Positions 26,550 through 36,101 of a stretch of DNA of 64,000 nt are shown piece after piece. Source of the DNA: DMER64 sp964600385 (GTDB lineage: Bacteria > Bacteroidota > Bacteroidia > Bacteroidales > UBA932). The position numbers and the translations under genes are program-made. Numbering within the stretch: position 1 is the stretch's first letter; the number at the start of each line of letters is the position of its first letter. The stretch is from contig CAZRJC010000007.1 in NCBI GenBank assembly GCA_964600385.1, positions 1 through 64,000 on the forward strand, in the 5' to 3' direction. Below the pieces are notes generated by a model. It saw only the letters and a program-made list of their open reading frames with translations. It was not told the origin of the DNA and ran no database searches.

Positions 26550-27971
26550 ATGGAAGAAAAGGAATTCATCCCTACCAACTGGGAAAATAACAGGTCCATA
26601 ATAAAAGTGATCGGTGTGGGCGGAGGAGGCGGCAATGCCGTGAGCCATATGTACCGCTCTGGACTGACCGATGTGGACTTTGTCATATGCAACACAGATT
26701 CACAGGCGCTGGACATGAGCCCTGTACCTGACAAATTGCAGCTGGGCAATGTGCTTACCAGGGGCCGGGGTGCAGGTTGTAATCCCGAGGTAGCCCGTCA
26801 GGCCGCCCTTGAGAGTGAAGAACGTATACGCGGACTTTTTGAAGGAAGCACCGAGATGGTCTTTATCACCGCAGGCATGGGAGGAGGCACCGGAACGGGG
26901 GCAGCGCCTGTAATCGCAAAGATTGCCAGAGAGATGGGCCTGCTTACGGTAGGAGTAATCACGCTCCCGTTCCGGGACGAAGGTAAAGACTTTCTGAAAA
27001 GAGCTCTGGAAGGGGTACAGGAAATGCAGCAATATGCCGATTCCCTGCTCATAATCGATAACGAAAAATTATATAACGCATACGGCGATTTGCCCATTTT
27101 TGAAGCCTTCCAGCGAACGGACGACATTTTGAACACAGCCGTCAAAGGCATATCCGAAATCATTACCCGTCCGGGTTTCATGAATGTTGACTTTGCCGAT
27201 GTTAAAATGGTAATGAAAGACAGCGGCATGGCACTTATGGGTACCGGATCGGGATCGGGAGAGAACAGGGCACTCAAAGCCGTGGATATGGCATTTACAT
27301 CGCCCCTTTTGAACGATGCGGACCTCACACGGGCACGTAACGTACTCATAAACATCACTTCAGGAAAAGAAAAAGCACTTTCCATGACGGAGCTCTCCCA
27401 GATAATGAGCTATATTGCAGACTATACGGGAGGTGTCTCTAACTTTAAGAGAGGAATCATTTGCGATCCTTCGTTAAAGGACGAAATCCGGATTACAGTA
27501 ATCGCTACCGGATTTAGCATCCATTCGCTTCCCCCCATTGCAGTATACGGTTCTTCAAAGAATGGAGAAGGAATGCCAAAAGAGTCGGTATACCTCGATG
27601 ACATGCCGCAGGGTGCGAGCACAGAAGATATTGATACAAACGAAGACGAACAATTCCCCGATAGCGGAGAATTCAGGATTTCCAACAGCCGGAGTGTATT
27701 CACTACAAATTCGCCAGTTACGGGTCCTTCCCAGCAGCCGGCAAGAATCGGGGCACCGGGTCAGGGACAGCGCAAACCCGTCCTGATTCTCGAACCCGGA
27801 CAGAATATTGTGGAATTGGAAAACGAGCCGGCTTTCAAACGAAGAAACATGAAATATCAGCAGACATCCGCGCCCGAAACGCATGAACCGTCTCCGGTCA
27901 AGATTGAGGAGAAGAACGGACAGCAGCGTTTGAGCCCCGATAATGCCTATATACACCAAACACAAGACTGA
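26550..27971 (+). CDS. ftsZ: Cell division protein FtsZ
   Basis: Tubulin-like GTPase that forms the division ring. The N-terminal KVIGVGGGGGNAVSHM and tubulin signature GGGTGTGAAPV (about residues 111-121) are intact, as is the T7-loop region (NVDFADVKMVM). The C-terminal tail is about 150 residues long, low in complexity, and carries NEPAFKRRN, resembling the conserved FtsA-binding peptide. About 45 further residues follow that peptide. It is the last gene of the dcw cluster and ends 1 bp before the gltX ATG. Confidence 0.98.
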   Translation: MEEKEFIPTNWENNRSIIKVIGVGGGGGNAVSHMYRSGLTDVDFVICNTDSQALDMSPVPDKLQLGNVLTRGRGAGCNPEVARQAALESEERIRGLFEGSTEMVFITAGMGGGTGTGAAPVIAKIAREMGLLTVGVITLPFRDEGKDFLKRALEGVQEMQQYADSLLIIDNEKLYNAYGDLPIFEAFQRTDDILNTAVKGISEIITRPGFMNVDFADVKMVMKDSGMALMGTGSGSGENRALKAVDMAFTSPLLNDADLTRARNVLINITSGKEKALSMTELSQIMSYIADYTGGVSNFKRGIICDPSLKDEIRITVIATGFSIHSLPPIAVYGSSKNGEGMPKESVYLDDMPQGASTEDIDTNEDEQFPDSGEFRISNSRSVFTTNSPVTGPSQQPARIGAPGQGQRKPVLILEPGQNIVELENEPAFKRRNMKYQQTSAPETHEPSPVKIEEKNGQQRLSPDNAYIHQTQD

Positions 27972-27972
27972 T

Positions 27973-29526
27973 ATGCGTACAAATAAAGTAAGGGTGCGTT
28001 TTGCCCCAAGTCCTACCGGACCGCTTCATATGGGTGGTGTACGCACCGCGTTATTCAATTACCTTTTTGCCAAACAACAGGGCGGTGATTTTATACTGAG
28101 AATAGAAGATACCGACTCTCAGCGTTTTGTCCCCGGAGCCGAAGCTTATATTATTGAGGCGCTTACCTGGTGCGGCATTGTGCCCGACGAGGGTGTGCTG
28201 CCCGACGGAACAGTGGCCATGGAACCTTCGGAAAGGCATCCCCACGCTCCCTACCGGCAAAGCCTGCGAAAACACCTGTACCGTAAATATGCAGAACAGC
28301 TTATTGAACAGGGAAATGCCTACTACGCTTTTGACAGCGCAGAAAGTCTGGAACTCCTCAGAAAAGAATACGAGGAAAAGGGAGAAACGTTTACCTACAA
28401 TTATAAGGTAAGGGAATCTCTGGACAATTCTCTTCATATGAGCGAAGAGGAAACAAAACGCAGACTAAATGAAAACGAGCACTGGGTCATTCGATTCAAA
28501 ATTCCTGAGAATGAGACAGTATACATGCAGGATATGATCAGGGGCGATATGAAGGTTCATACTTCCACTCTGGACGACAAGGTGCTCTGGAAAGCACAGG
28601 ACGGTCTGCCTACGTATCATCTGGCCAACATAGTTGATGACCGGCTGATGGAGATATCGCATGTCATCCGCGGTGAGGAATGGCTTCCTTCTCTTCCGCT
28701 GCACTACCTGCTATACCAGGCATTCGGATGGCAGGAGGAACAGCCTAAATTCGCTCATCTTTCCCTGCTTCTGAAGCCAGACGGCAAAGGCAAATTGAGC
28801 AAACGCGACGGCGACCGGCTGGGATTTCCCGTTTTTCCGCTGGAATGGACAGGTCCTGCAGGGGAAAAATCACGCGGATACCGCGAAGACGGGTACTTCC
28901 CCGAAGCTTTTGTCAATCTTATTGCCCTACTCGGATGGAACCCCGGAACGGAACAGGAATTATTTTCAATGCAGGAGCTTATTGAAGCTTTCTCCATTGA
29001 AAGAGTAATTAAATCGGGGGCCCGTTTCAATCCCGAAAAAGCTAAATGGTTCAATCAACAATATTTGCGGATGCACTCCAACGAGTCTCTCGCAGTTCAT
29101 TATTTATCCGACCTTAAAAACAGGGGAATTGATGCGACTCCGGAGAAAGCCGCTCAAATTGTCTCCCTTATCCGTGAAAGAGCCTGCTTTGTGCATGAAT
29201 TCTGGGATCTCTCATCCTTCTTCTTTCAGGCGCCCCGCCTCTTTGATCAGGCACAGCAGGCTAAACAATGGAAAGCAGAAACACCTGCTCTTATGCAAAA
29301 GGCATACGATGTTCTTTCCGGATGTGAACCTTTTGAAAGCCCCGAAATAGAGGAAGCACTCCATAAATGGATTGCGGCAGAAGAACTGAAAATGGGAGCT
29401 GTCATGAATGCCCTGCGCCTGTGTATTGTGGGGGCTCCCAAAGGACCCGGCATGGCTGACATTATCGCTGTCATTGGGAAAAACGAAACGCTGGAACGTT
29501 TACAATATGCCATAAAGCAACTGTAG
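27973..29526 (+). CDS. gltX: Glutamyl-tRNA synthetase
   Basis: Class I synthetase of 517 residues. The HIGH-like motif is in APSPTGPLHMGGVRTALFNY and the KMSKS-like motif is KLSKRDGDRLGFP. A Bacteroidota-type insertion follows the latter (FPLEWTGPAGEKSRGYREDG). The ATG at 27973 is used; the ten in-frame codons before it lie within the ftsZ end. It directly follows ftsZ and is followed 1 bp later by the transporter gene. No separate promoter is visible, so it may be transcribed with the dcw cluster. Confidence 0.97.
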   Translation: MRTNKVRVRFAPSPTGPLHMGGVRTALFNYLFAKQQGGDFILRIEDTDSQRFVPGAEAYIIEALTWCGIVPDEGVLPDGTVAMEPSERHPHAPYRQSLRKHLYRKYAEQLIEQGNAYYAFDSAESLELLRKEYEEKGETFTYNYKVRESLDNSLHMSEEETKRRLNENEHWVIRFKIPENETVYMQDMIRGDMKVHTSTLDDKVLWKAQDGLPTYHLANIVDDRLMEISHVIRGEEWLPSLPLHYLLYQAFGWQEEQPKFAHLSLLLKPDGKGKLSKRDGDRLGFPVFPLEWTGPAGEKSRGYREDGYFPEAFVNLIALLGWNPGTEQELFSMQELIEAFSIERVIKSGARFNPEKAKWFNQQYLRMHSNESLAVHYLSDLKNRGIDATPEKAAQIVSLIRERACFVHEFWDLSSFFFQAPRLFDQAQQAKQWKAETPALMQKAYDVLSGCEPFESPEIEEALHKWIAAEELKMGAVMNALRLCIVGAPKGPGMADIIAVIGKNETLERLQYAIKQL

Positions 29527-29527
29527 C

Positions 29528-30742
29528 ATGACACGTCAACCCAGGTGGTGGCCCTTATTCCTGACCAACTTTTTAGGTGTACTGAATGATAATTACCTGA
29601 AAACACTGGCCTGCTTTATTGCGGTCGCCTGGGTGGGTCTGAAGTACGAAGCTATGCTTGTTTCCGCGGCAGCCGCATCGCTTGTTCTGCCCTATGTTTT
29701 TCTTTCTCCGCTTGCAGGACGCTGGGCCGTAATATTTAAAAAAATTCAAGTGGTAAGAGTCGCCAAGTTCATGGAGATTCTGATCATGCTCCTGGCCACA
29801 GCGGGATTCATTCTGGAAAACGTCTGGATTGTGATGTCCTGCATCCTGCTCATGGGAACCCAGAGCTGTCTGTTTTCCCCGTCTAAATACGGACTTATCC
29901 GCGACATAGGCGGACAGGAAAATGTACCCATTGGCGCAGGAAACATGGAGATGGTTTCTTTTTTGGGAATGTTGTGCGGGACCATGTTTGCTTCATTCTT
30001 TGCCGACACCCTTTCCTCGTGGGAACTTGGTGCGACCTTCCTTCTAATCTCGGGACTCGGCTTTGCAGGATCCATGTCTATCAAAGCCACCGAATCACCT
30101 ACTCTAGAAGATTCAGATACCGTAAGACCCGTGAAATATCTGTTGGGAAGCATACAGGAAGCCAGAAAATACCGTGGCCTGAACAGTACCATTGTGGCCC
30201 TGTCGGTTTTCTGGTTCATGGCCGCAATCGTACAAATGACACTTCTTGTTTTCTGCCGGAGAAACCTTGGAATGACCGATTTTGAAACCGGCGTAGTACT
30301 AACTCTTGCCGCAACAGGAACGGGTGCCGGTTGTTTTGTCTCGGGCATTTTGTCTAAAAACGGAAACCGGAACAGGATTGTTACCCTGTCCGGCGCCGGA
30401 ATCAGCATACTGTTCCTTTTAATTTTTATATATCCTGTTAAAGGACCCGTATTTGGGCTTATGCTCTTTGTTACGGGATTTTTATGCGGTCTGTTCAAAG
30501 TTCCCTTCGACTCGGCCATTATTGAAAAAGTCCCTGGCCGGGAACTGGGACACATGCTGGCCTATTCCAATCAGTTGTCTTTTCTGTTTATTCTGGCCGG
30601 TTCGGGAGCTTTTTCCCTTATCACCGGATTCCTGGGAACGTCTTTTGTTTTCCTCTTTTTGGCCCTTGTGATGGGGAGCACGACACTGTATGTTACTTTT
30701 TCAAAGTATCTTTGCGCATGCAATTTGAAAAAACAGATATAG
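29528..30742 (+). CDS. MFS transporter, LplT-like
   Basis: A 404-residue membrane protein with about 12 hydrophobic segments. The N-terminus, RWWPLFLTNFLGVLNDNYLKT, strongly resembles the start of LplT lysophospholipid flippases (WPLF...NDN..K). In many bacteria LplT acts with the acyltransferase Aas to recycle lysophospholipids; no acyltransferase is encoded here. The assignment to MFS is secure, the substrate is inferred. Its 3' end contains the promoter of rfbC. Confidence 0.78.
   Translation: MTRQPRWWPLFLTNFLGVLNDNYLKTLACFIAVAWVGLKYEAMLVSAAAASLVLPYVFLSPLAGRWAVIFKKIQVVRVAKFMEILIMLLATAGFILENVWIVMSCILLMGTQSCLFSPSKYGLIRDIGGQENVPIGAGNMEMVSFLGMLCGTMFASFFADTLSSWELGATFLLISGLGFAGSMSIKATESPTLEDSDTVRPVKYLLGSIQEARKYRGLNSTIVALSVFWFMAAIVQMTLLVFCRRNLGMTDFETGVVLTLAATGTGAGCFVSGILSKNGNRNRIVTLSGAGISILFLLIFIYPVKGPVFGLMLFVTGFLCGLFKVPFDSAIIEKVPGRELGHMLAYSNQLSFLFILAGSGAFSLITGFLGTSFVFLFLALVMGSTTLYVTFSKYLCACNLKKQI
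30707..30714 (+). promoter_or_regulatory. Internal -7 element for rfbC, 3 nt before the ATG
   Basis: TATCTTTG lies inside the 3' end of the transporter gene and ends 3 nt before the rfbC ATG at 30718. It predicts a separate, leaderless rfbC transcript. No TTG at -33. Confidence 0.5.
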
Positions 30743-31248
30743 AAGGGATATGGGTGATCACCCCAAAAGTGTTTGAAGATCAGCGCGGTTATTTCATGGA
30801 AACCTTCATCAGGAAAGCCTTCGAGGCCCACATTGTACCTTTGGTTTTTGTGCAGGAGAATGAATCTCTCTCCAGGTTTGGCGTAACCAGAGGCCTGCAT
30901 TTTCAAAAAAGACCTTACGCCCAGTCTAAACTCATTCGTGTAGTGAAAGGCCGGATATTTGACGTGGCGGTTGATATTCGTCCGGATTCCCCGACATACG
31001 GACAGCACTTCTGTATTGAACTGAGTGAAGGAAACAAAAAACAGCTTTTCATCCCCGGTGGTTTTGCCCACGGATTTTGTGTCCTGAGCCAGGAGGCACT
31101 TGTTCAGTATAAAACAGATGTTCCCTATACCCCGGAAGCCGAAGGTGCATTCCGTTACGATTCACCTGCACTGGACATTCAGTGGCCTTTGTCGGCTGAA
31201 GAAATGATCCTCTCTGCTAAAGATATGACTGCACCTTTCTTCAGTTAA
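30718..31248 (+). CDS. rfbC: dTDP-4-dehydrorhamnose 3,5-epimerase
   Basis: RmlC-type cupin epimerase in dTDP-L-rhamnose synthesis. The 176-residue protein has the opening IWVITPKVFEDQRGYFMETF, the RGLHFQ segment with the catalytic His, and GFAHGFCVLS. rfbA, rfbB and rfbD are not in the window, so it is an orphan outside an rml cluster. It overlaps the transporter gene by 25 nt and its stop overlaps the truB ATG (TAATG). Confidence 0.93.
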   Translation: MQFEKTDIEGIWVITPKVFEDQRGYFMETFIRKAFEAHIVPLVFVQENESLSRFGVTRGLHFQKRPYAQSKLIRVVKGRIFDVAVDIRPDSPTYGQHFCIELSEGNKKQLFIPGGFAHGFCVLSQEALVQYKTDVPYTPEAEGAFRYDSPALDIQWPLSAEEMILSAKDMTAPFFS

Positions 31249-31991
31249 TGCAATGCCCAATGATTGTCCTGGATAAAAACACCCCTTTGTCGCTTGTAAA
31301 AGAACCCGGATTCAATGCCCCGGAAGGTATGGTCATATGTATAGACAAACCCCTTACATGGACCTCTGCCGATGTGGTGCGCAAGATAAAATTCCGTCTT
31401 CAGCGATGCTGGCAGGAAAAAAAAATAAAAGTCGGGCATGCGGGTACCCTGGATCCACTGGCAACGGGCTTGTTGCTGGTATGTATCGGACCGGCTACAA
31501 AGCAATCTGAATTCTATCAGTCTCAGCCCAAAGAGTATATTGCACGGATACAACTGGGGGCGACCACATCTTCTTTCGACCTGGAAAAAGAAATTGACGC
31601 GCTCTATCCGTGGGAACACATAACCAGAGAAATGCTTGACAGGATACTGGAACAATTCCGTGGCGAACAAATGCAGATGCCTCCCGTCTACTCTGCAAAA
31701 ATAATATCGGGCATGCGGGCCTATGAACTGGCAAGACAAGGCATGGAACTCCCCGAGATGAAACAGGCTCTTATCAATATCTACGACACGGAAGTCCTGG
31801 ACTTCACTCCGCCCTCTTTTTCTCTGCGCATATCATGCAGCAAAGGGACCTATATCCGGGCCCTGGCAAGAGACCTGGGCATAGGTCTGGAAAGCGGCGC
31901 CCATCTTACCTCTTTGCAAAGAACCCGGTCGGGATCATTTAATGTAAAAGATGCCTTGACGTTAGAAGAATTTGAAAAAATTTTCAATTAA
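31248..31991 (+). CDS. truB: tRNA pseudouridine-55 synthase
   Basis: Makes pseudouridine 55 in the T-loop of tRNAs. The catalytic Asp69 is in KVGHAGTLDPLATGLL and the C-terminal segment SCSKGTYIRALARDLG is present. The 247-residue length is normal. A run of nine A (31417-31425, codons GAA AAA AAA ATA) lies just before the catalytic loop and would be prone to slippage, but the frame is intact. ATG at 31260 is an alternative start. Confidence 0.96.
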   Translation: MQCPMIVLDKNTPLSLVKEPGFNAPEGMVICIDKPLTWTSADVVRKIKFRLQRCWQEKKIKVGHAGTLDPLATGLLLVCIGPATKQSEFYQSQPKEYIARIQLGATTSSFDLEKEIDALYPWEHITREMLDRILEQFRGEQMQMPPVYSAKIISGMRAYELARQGMELPEMKQALINIYDTEVLDFTPPSFSLRISCSKGTYIRALARDLGIGLESGAHLTSLQRTRSGSFNVKDALTLEEFEKIFN

Positions 31992-32060
31992 TTGAAACTT
32001 TTTTCTTTTTTTTACGTATAAATCTTCATTTACTGTCATTTATTTATTTAACTGCATTTT

Positions 32061-33110
32061 ATGAAGCTTTCGCAATTCAATTTCAATCTACCTACTGACC
32101 TGATATCTTCTTATCCCTCAAAAAATCGCGACGAATCGCGCATGATGGTCCTTAATAAAAAGACCGGTGCCCTGGAACACGTGGTCTTTAAGGATATCAT
32201 CAATTACATGAATGAAAAGGACGTAGTTGTTTTCAACAACACAAAAGTATTTCCGGCCAGACTATACGGAAATAAAGAAAAAACAGGTGCCGAGATTGAG
32301 GTGTTCCTTTTACGTGAGCTTAACAAAGACCAGCGGCTCTGGGATGTACTGGTAGATCCTGCCAGAAAGATCAGGATAGGTAATAAGCTTTATTTTGGTG
32401 AAAACGATGCCTTGGTGGCCGAGGTTATTGACAATACCACGTCCCGGGGTCGTACACTTCGTTTTCTCTGCGACGGAAGCTATGAAAATTTCAAGGCCAC
32501 GTTGTTCAGGCTTGGGGAAATGCCATTGCCCAAATGGATCCGCAAGACAGTGGAACCCATTGACACCGAACGGTACCAGACTATTTTCGCGAAAGTGGAA
32601 GGAGCCGTAGCCGTCCCCGACGGAGCGCTTCATTTCAGCAAAGAGCTTCTTAAACGTATGGAAATAAAGGGAGTGGCCTCCACCGAAATTACACTTCATG
32701 TGGGAATGGGTCATTTTCGCGCTGTGGATGTAGAAGATTTGTCCAAGCATAAAATGGATTCAGAACCGGTGGTGATTACCGAGGGCACTGCCCGGATGAT
32801 TAACAGTGCGAAAGCTAACGGCAACAGGATTTTTGCTACCGGGATAGATGTTTTGAGGGCCGTCGAAACTTCCGTGACCACAAAGAAGGAGATTAAGCCA
32901 TTTGAAGGCTGGACCAACAAGTTCATTTTCCCTCCCTATGATTTCTGCATCCCCGATGCGCTCATAACCAATTTCCAGATGCCGCAATCCACCATGCTTA
33001 TGTTTGTAGCAGCTTTCGGCGGATACGATATGGTAATGAACGCTTACAATACTGCCGTTAAAGAAAAATATCATTTTGGTGCATACGGAGACGCGCTGTT
33101 GATTATCTGA
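32061..33110 (+). CDS. queA: S-adenosylmethionine:tRNA ribosyltransferase-isomerase QueA
   Basis: Transfers the ribosyl part of SAM to preQ1 in tRNA to form epoxyqueuosine. The 349-residue protein begins LSQFNFNLPTDLISSYPS and carries LHVGMGHFRAV, typical of QueA, and a C-terminal YDFCIPDALITNFQMPQSTMLM stretch that is the family signature. It follows truB after 69 bp of AT-rich sequence in which I see no good TAnnTTTG motif. Confidence 0.97.
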   Translation: MKLSQFNFNLPTDLISSYPSKNRDESRMMVLNKKTGALEHVVFKDIINYMNEKDVVVFNNTKVFPARLYGNKEKTGAEIEVFLLRELNKDQRLWDVLVDPARKIRIGNKLYFGENDALVAEVIDNTTSRGRTLRFLCDGSYENFKATLFRLGEMPLPKWIRKTVEPIDTERYQTIFAKVEGAVAVPDGALHFSKELLKRMEIKGVASTEITLHVGMGHFRAVDVEDLSKHKMDSEPVVITEGTARMINSAKANGNRIFATGIDVLRAVETSVTTKKEIKPFEGWTNKFIFPPYDFCIPDALITNFQMPQSTMLMFVAAFGGYDMVMNAYNTAVKEKYHFGAYGDALLII

Positions 33111-33121
33111 TCCAATTCCCA

Positions 33122-33129
33122 TATATTTG
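33122..33129 (+). promoter_or_regulatory. -7 element for dprA, 4 nt before the ATG
   Basis: TATATTTG fits TAnnTTTG and ends 4 nt before the dprA ATG at 33134, so the mRNA is predicted to be leaderless. It lies in the 23-bp gap after queA. Confidence 0.5.
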
Positions 33130-33133
33130 GAGA

Positions 33134-34246
33134 ATGATGTGTGCAGAAGAAGAAGAATTGGCTATTTGTGCTCTTAACCTCTGTCTGCGTTACCAGGGAG
33201 GCACGGCAAAGCAATTGATTGATTATTATGGAAGTGCGAGGGCTGTGTTTGAGCAGTCGGCATCCGATCTTTCGGGACACCGGGGCATTTCTTCTGCCAT
33301 GGCAGAAAAACTGAAATCCAAAGACCTTATGGACGAGGCACGAAGTGAATACGAGTGGACCCGTTCCAAGCGTATCCGCCTGGTCACTGTCTTTAGCGAT
33401 CAGTATCCCCAAAGACTCAAAGAATGTCCCGATGCCCCCGCCGTTCTTTATGTGGTGGGAGACCTGGATCTTAATCATTCGCCCGTGCTGTCGGTGGTGG
33501 GCACCCGTTCAGCCACTCCTTACGGGCGTTCGCTTTGTGCCGATCTTATTGCCGGGCTTGCCCAACTCGGTTTCAATCCGCTTATAGTCAGCGGCCTTGC
33601 ATACGGAATCGACGCAACGGCCCATAGAAGTGCACTTGATAACGGATTGCCCACTGTCGCCGTTTTGCCCACCGGGGTAGACGAAATATATCCTGCCGCC
33701 CACCGCAATCTGGCTAAAGAGATCACGGCAAGAGGTGCCGTATTGTCTGAATTCCCATCAAAAACCATAAGTAACAAGCACAATTTTCTGCAACGTAACC
33801 GCATTATTGCCGGTCTTTCCGACGCAACACTTGTTGTCGAATCCAAAGAAAACGGAGGCGCCTTGATCACGGCACATTTTGCTGCCGGTTATTCACGGGA
33901 TGTCCTGGCAGTGCCCGGTCGTCCTTCCGATACCTGCTCCAAAGGCTGTAACATGCTTATACATGCAAACAAGGCCGCACTGGTAACTTCCGCCCCTGAT
34001 ATTGCCGATGCCCTTGGCTGGGAGATTCCAAACTCCGGAGAAACAAAACAGACAAGCCTCTTTGATTCCCTTTCTGCCATGGAAAAAAACCTGCTGGCCG
34101 ACATCAAAGAGAATGGCGGAAGTATAGATGAAATATTCAGGAGACTGGAAATTCCGCTCCCCGAACTATCCTCGCTGCTTACCCAGCTGGAAGTAAGGGG
34201 TCTGGTCAGATGTCTTCCAAATAAAGAATATATCCTGCCCATATGA
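33134..34246 (+). CDS. dprA: DNA processing protein DprA
   Basis: Loads RecA on incoming single-stranded DNA in natural transformation. An N-terminal SAM-like region (residues 1-70) leads into the Rossmann-like DprA domain with VGTRSATPYG, SGLAYGIDATAHRSAL and PTGVDEIYPAAH. A C-terminal winged-helix domain follows (about 300-368). The protein has 370 residues. ATG at 33137 is an alternative start. It overlaps tatD by 4 nt (ATGA). A ComEA-like protein at 46984 is the only other competence-related gene here. Confidence 0.95.
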   Translation: MMCAEEEELAICALNLCLRYQGGTAKQLIDYYGSARAVFEQSASDLSGHRGISSAMAEKLKSKDLMDEARSEYEWTRSKRIRLVTVFSDQYPQRLKECPDAPAVLYVVGDLDLNHSPVLSVVGTRSATPYGRSLCADLIAGLAQLGFNPLIVSGLAYGIDATAHRSALDNGLPTVAVLPTGVDEIYPAAHRNLAKEITARGAVLSEFPSKTISNKHNFLQRNRIIAGLSDATLVVESKENGGALITAHFAAGYSRDVLAVPGRPSDTCSKGCNMLIHANKAALVTSAPDIADALGWEIPNSGETKQTSLFDSLSAMEKNLLADIKENGGSIDEIFRRLEIPLPELSSLLTQLEVRGLVRCLPNKEYILPI

Positions 34247-35016
34247 TAGACACCCACACCCATCTGTATGACCAGGCTTTCGATCCCGACAGGGAAGAAG
34301 TAGCAGCACGCGCGAGAGAGGCAGGCGTATCGGCCTGTATCCTGCCGGCTATTGATCAAAGCACATGGGAGGCTCAACAGGCTTGTGCCCGACTTTTTCC
34401 GGGCTTCTGCCATTCGGCCTCGGGGCTCCACCCCACATCGGTCAACGAAAATTACCGCCGGGAACTGGATTTTGCCTGGCAAACCCTGCCCGATGCAGTT
34501 GCGGTGGGTGAAATCGGACTCGACGCCTACTGGTCAAGGGAGTTTCTGAAAGAACAGACAGAAGTGTTTGAAGAGCAGCTCAGCTGGGCTATACAAAAGG
34601 ATTTGCCGGTGATAATCCATAGCCGTTCGGCGTTCCCCGAATTGCTGGAATCGCTCAGACGCACCAGCTCCGCGGGACTGAGAGGAATATTGCACGCCTG
34701 GTCCGGCAGCATGGAAATATATACAGAGGCAAACCGTTATGGTCATTTTCTTATGGGCGTAGGCGGCGTGGTTACCTACAAAAACGCACATCTTGTGAAT
34801 GTTTTGCAAAAAGTGCCACTCACCGAAATTGTCCTCGAGACAGACGCTCCCTGGCTGACTCCGGCACCTTTCCGCGGACGTCGGAACGAAAGCAGCTATC
34901 TGAAGTACATCCTGGCAAAAGTAGCTGAAATAAAGGGCTTATCTGCGGAGGAAACGGACCACCAGACAACCCGAAATGCATTATCTTTGTTCAATCTAAA
35001 ACCTTGCTATGACTAA
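34243..35016 (+). CDS. tatD: TatD-family metal-dependent hydrolase/DNase
   Basis: A 257-residue TIM-barrel hydrolase. Metal ligands are visible in MIDTHTHLYD (HxH), GEIGLDAYW (Glu), PVIIHSR (His), GILHAWSGS (His) and ETDAPWLTP (Asp). Family members act as 3'-5' DNases or quality-control hydrolases. Translation is coupled to dprA by an ATGA overlap, and its 3' end overlaps ansA by 8 nt. Confidence 0.94.
   Translation: MIDTHTHLYDQAFDPDREEVAARAREAGVSACILPAIDQSTWEAQQACARLFPGFCHSASGLHPTSVNENYRRELDFAWQTLPDAVAVGEIGLDAYWSREFLKEQTEVFEEQLSWAIQKDLPVIIHSRSAFPELLESLRRTSSAGLRGILHAWSGSMEIYTEANRYGHFLMGVGGVVTYKNAHLVNVLQKVPLTEIVLETDAPWLTPAPFRGRRNESSYLKYILAKVAEIKGLSAEETDHQTTRNALSLFNLKPCYD
34982..34989 (+). promoter_or_regulatory. 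Internal -7 element for ansA
   Basis: TATCTTTG lies in the last codons of tatD and ends 19 nt before the ansA ATG at 35009. It matches TAnnTTTG exactly, giving ansA a likely promoter of its own. Confidence 0.5.
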
Positions 35017-36037
35017 ACCTGCCTTACTCATTATTTACACCGGAGGAACCATAGGCATGAAAGCACACCCGGTCACCGGAGAGCTTGTCCCCTTCCGTTT
35101 TGAGCATGTTCTGGAAGAAGTGCCCGAATTACAAAAGTTCGGATACCGCATGGACACTTATTCTTTTGATCCTGTGGTGGATTCTTCCGATATTTTTCCC
35201 GAATTCTGGATACGTCTGGCTCTCCTGATAGAAGAAAAATACGACAAATACCGGGGATTCGTCATCCTGCACGGCACAGACACCATGAGCTATACCGCCT
35301 CGGCACTCAGTTTCATGCTCGAAAACCTGGAAAAACCGGTTATCCTTACCGGCAGCCAGCTTCCCATTGGCCTTCCGCGGACCGACGGAAAAGAGAATTT
35401 CATATCTGCAGTTGAGATTGCCGCTGCCGTAGACGGAGAAGGGCACGCCCTGGTTCCCGAGGTATGCATTTTCTTTCAGGACGAACTCTTCAGAGGCAAC
35501 AGAACGTTAAAGTACAACGCAGAAGAATTCCGCGCATTCCGCTCGCCCAATTTCCCTCCGCTTGCAGAAGCCGGCATTCATATCAAATTCAATAAAAAAC
35601 ATATACGGTATCCTGAAAGATGGGGCAAACCGCTCAGGGTGAACACTAAACTGGGAACCGATGTGGCAATCATTAAAATCTTCCCCGGAATAGAAAAAAA
35701 GATCATTCAGGCGGTACTGGACGTACCCGGACTCCGGGCTGTCATTCTGGAGACTTACGGTCAGGGTAACGCACCATCCGCCACGTGGTTACTGGAACTG
35801 CTGGCCTCGGCCATAGACCGGGGAATCATCATCCTGAACATCACTCAATGCCCGGCAGGAAGTGTGGCCATGGATACATATGCCTGCGGTATCCGCCTCA
35901 AAGAGATTGGAGTACTGAGCGGTTACGACATGACAACCGAATCAGCCATTGCCAAAATTATGTTATTAACAGGGCAATATTCAGAAAACAAAGAAGTTAA
36001 AAATTTTCTTTCACAACCACTAAATGGCGAATTTTAA
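35009..36037 (+). CDS. ansA: Type I L-asparaginase
   Basis: Hydrolyses asparagine to aspartate and ammonia. The 342-residue protein has the first active-site Thr in IIYTGGTIGM, the second in FVILHGTDTMSYTASALSF and the C-terminal domain segment ETYGQGNAP. No signal peptide is present, which fits the cytoplasmic type I enzyme rather than the periplasmic type II form. Confidence 0.94.
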   Translation: MTKPALLIIYTGGTIGMKAHPVTGELVPFRFEHVLEEVPELQKFGYRMDTYSFDPVVDSSDIFPEFWIRLALLIEEKYDKYRGFVILHGTDTMSYTASALSFMLENLEKPVILTGSQLPIGLPRTDGKENFISAVEIAAAVDGEGHALVPEVCIFFQDELFRGNRTLKYNAEEFRAFRSPNFPPLAEAGIHIKFNKKHIRYPERWGKPLRVNTKLGTDVAIIKIFPGIEKKIIQAVLDVPGLRAVILETYGQGNAPSATWLLELLASAIDRGIIILNITQCPAGSVAMDTYACGIRLKEIGVLSGYDMTTESAIAKIMLLTGQYSENKEVKNFLSQPLNGEF

Positions 36038-36101
36038 AGCAAATGTTTGGATTATAACTTTTTTCTTTAACTTGCGCTACTTTTTTGATTTTTTATACAA
36101 A

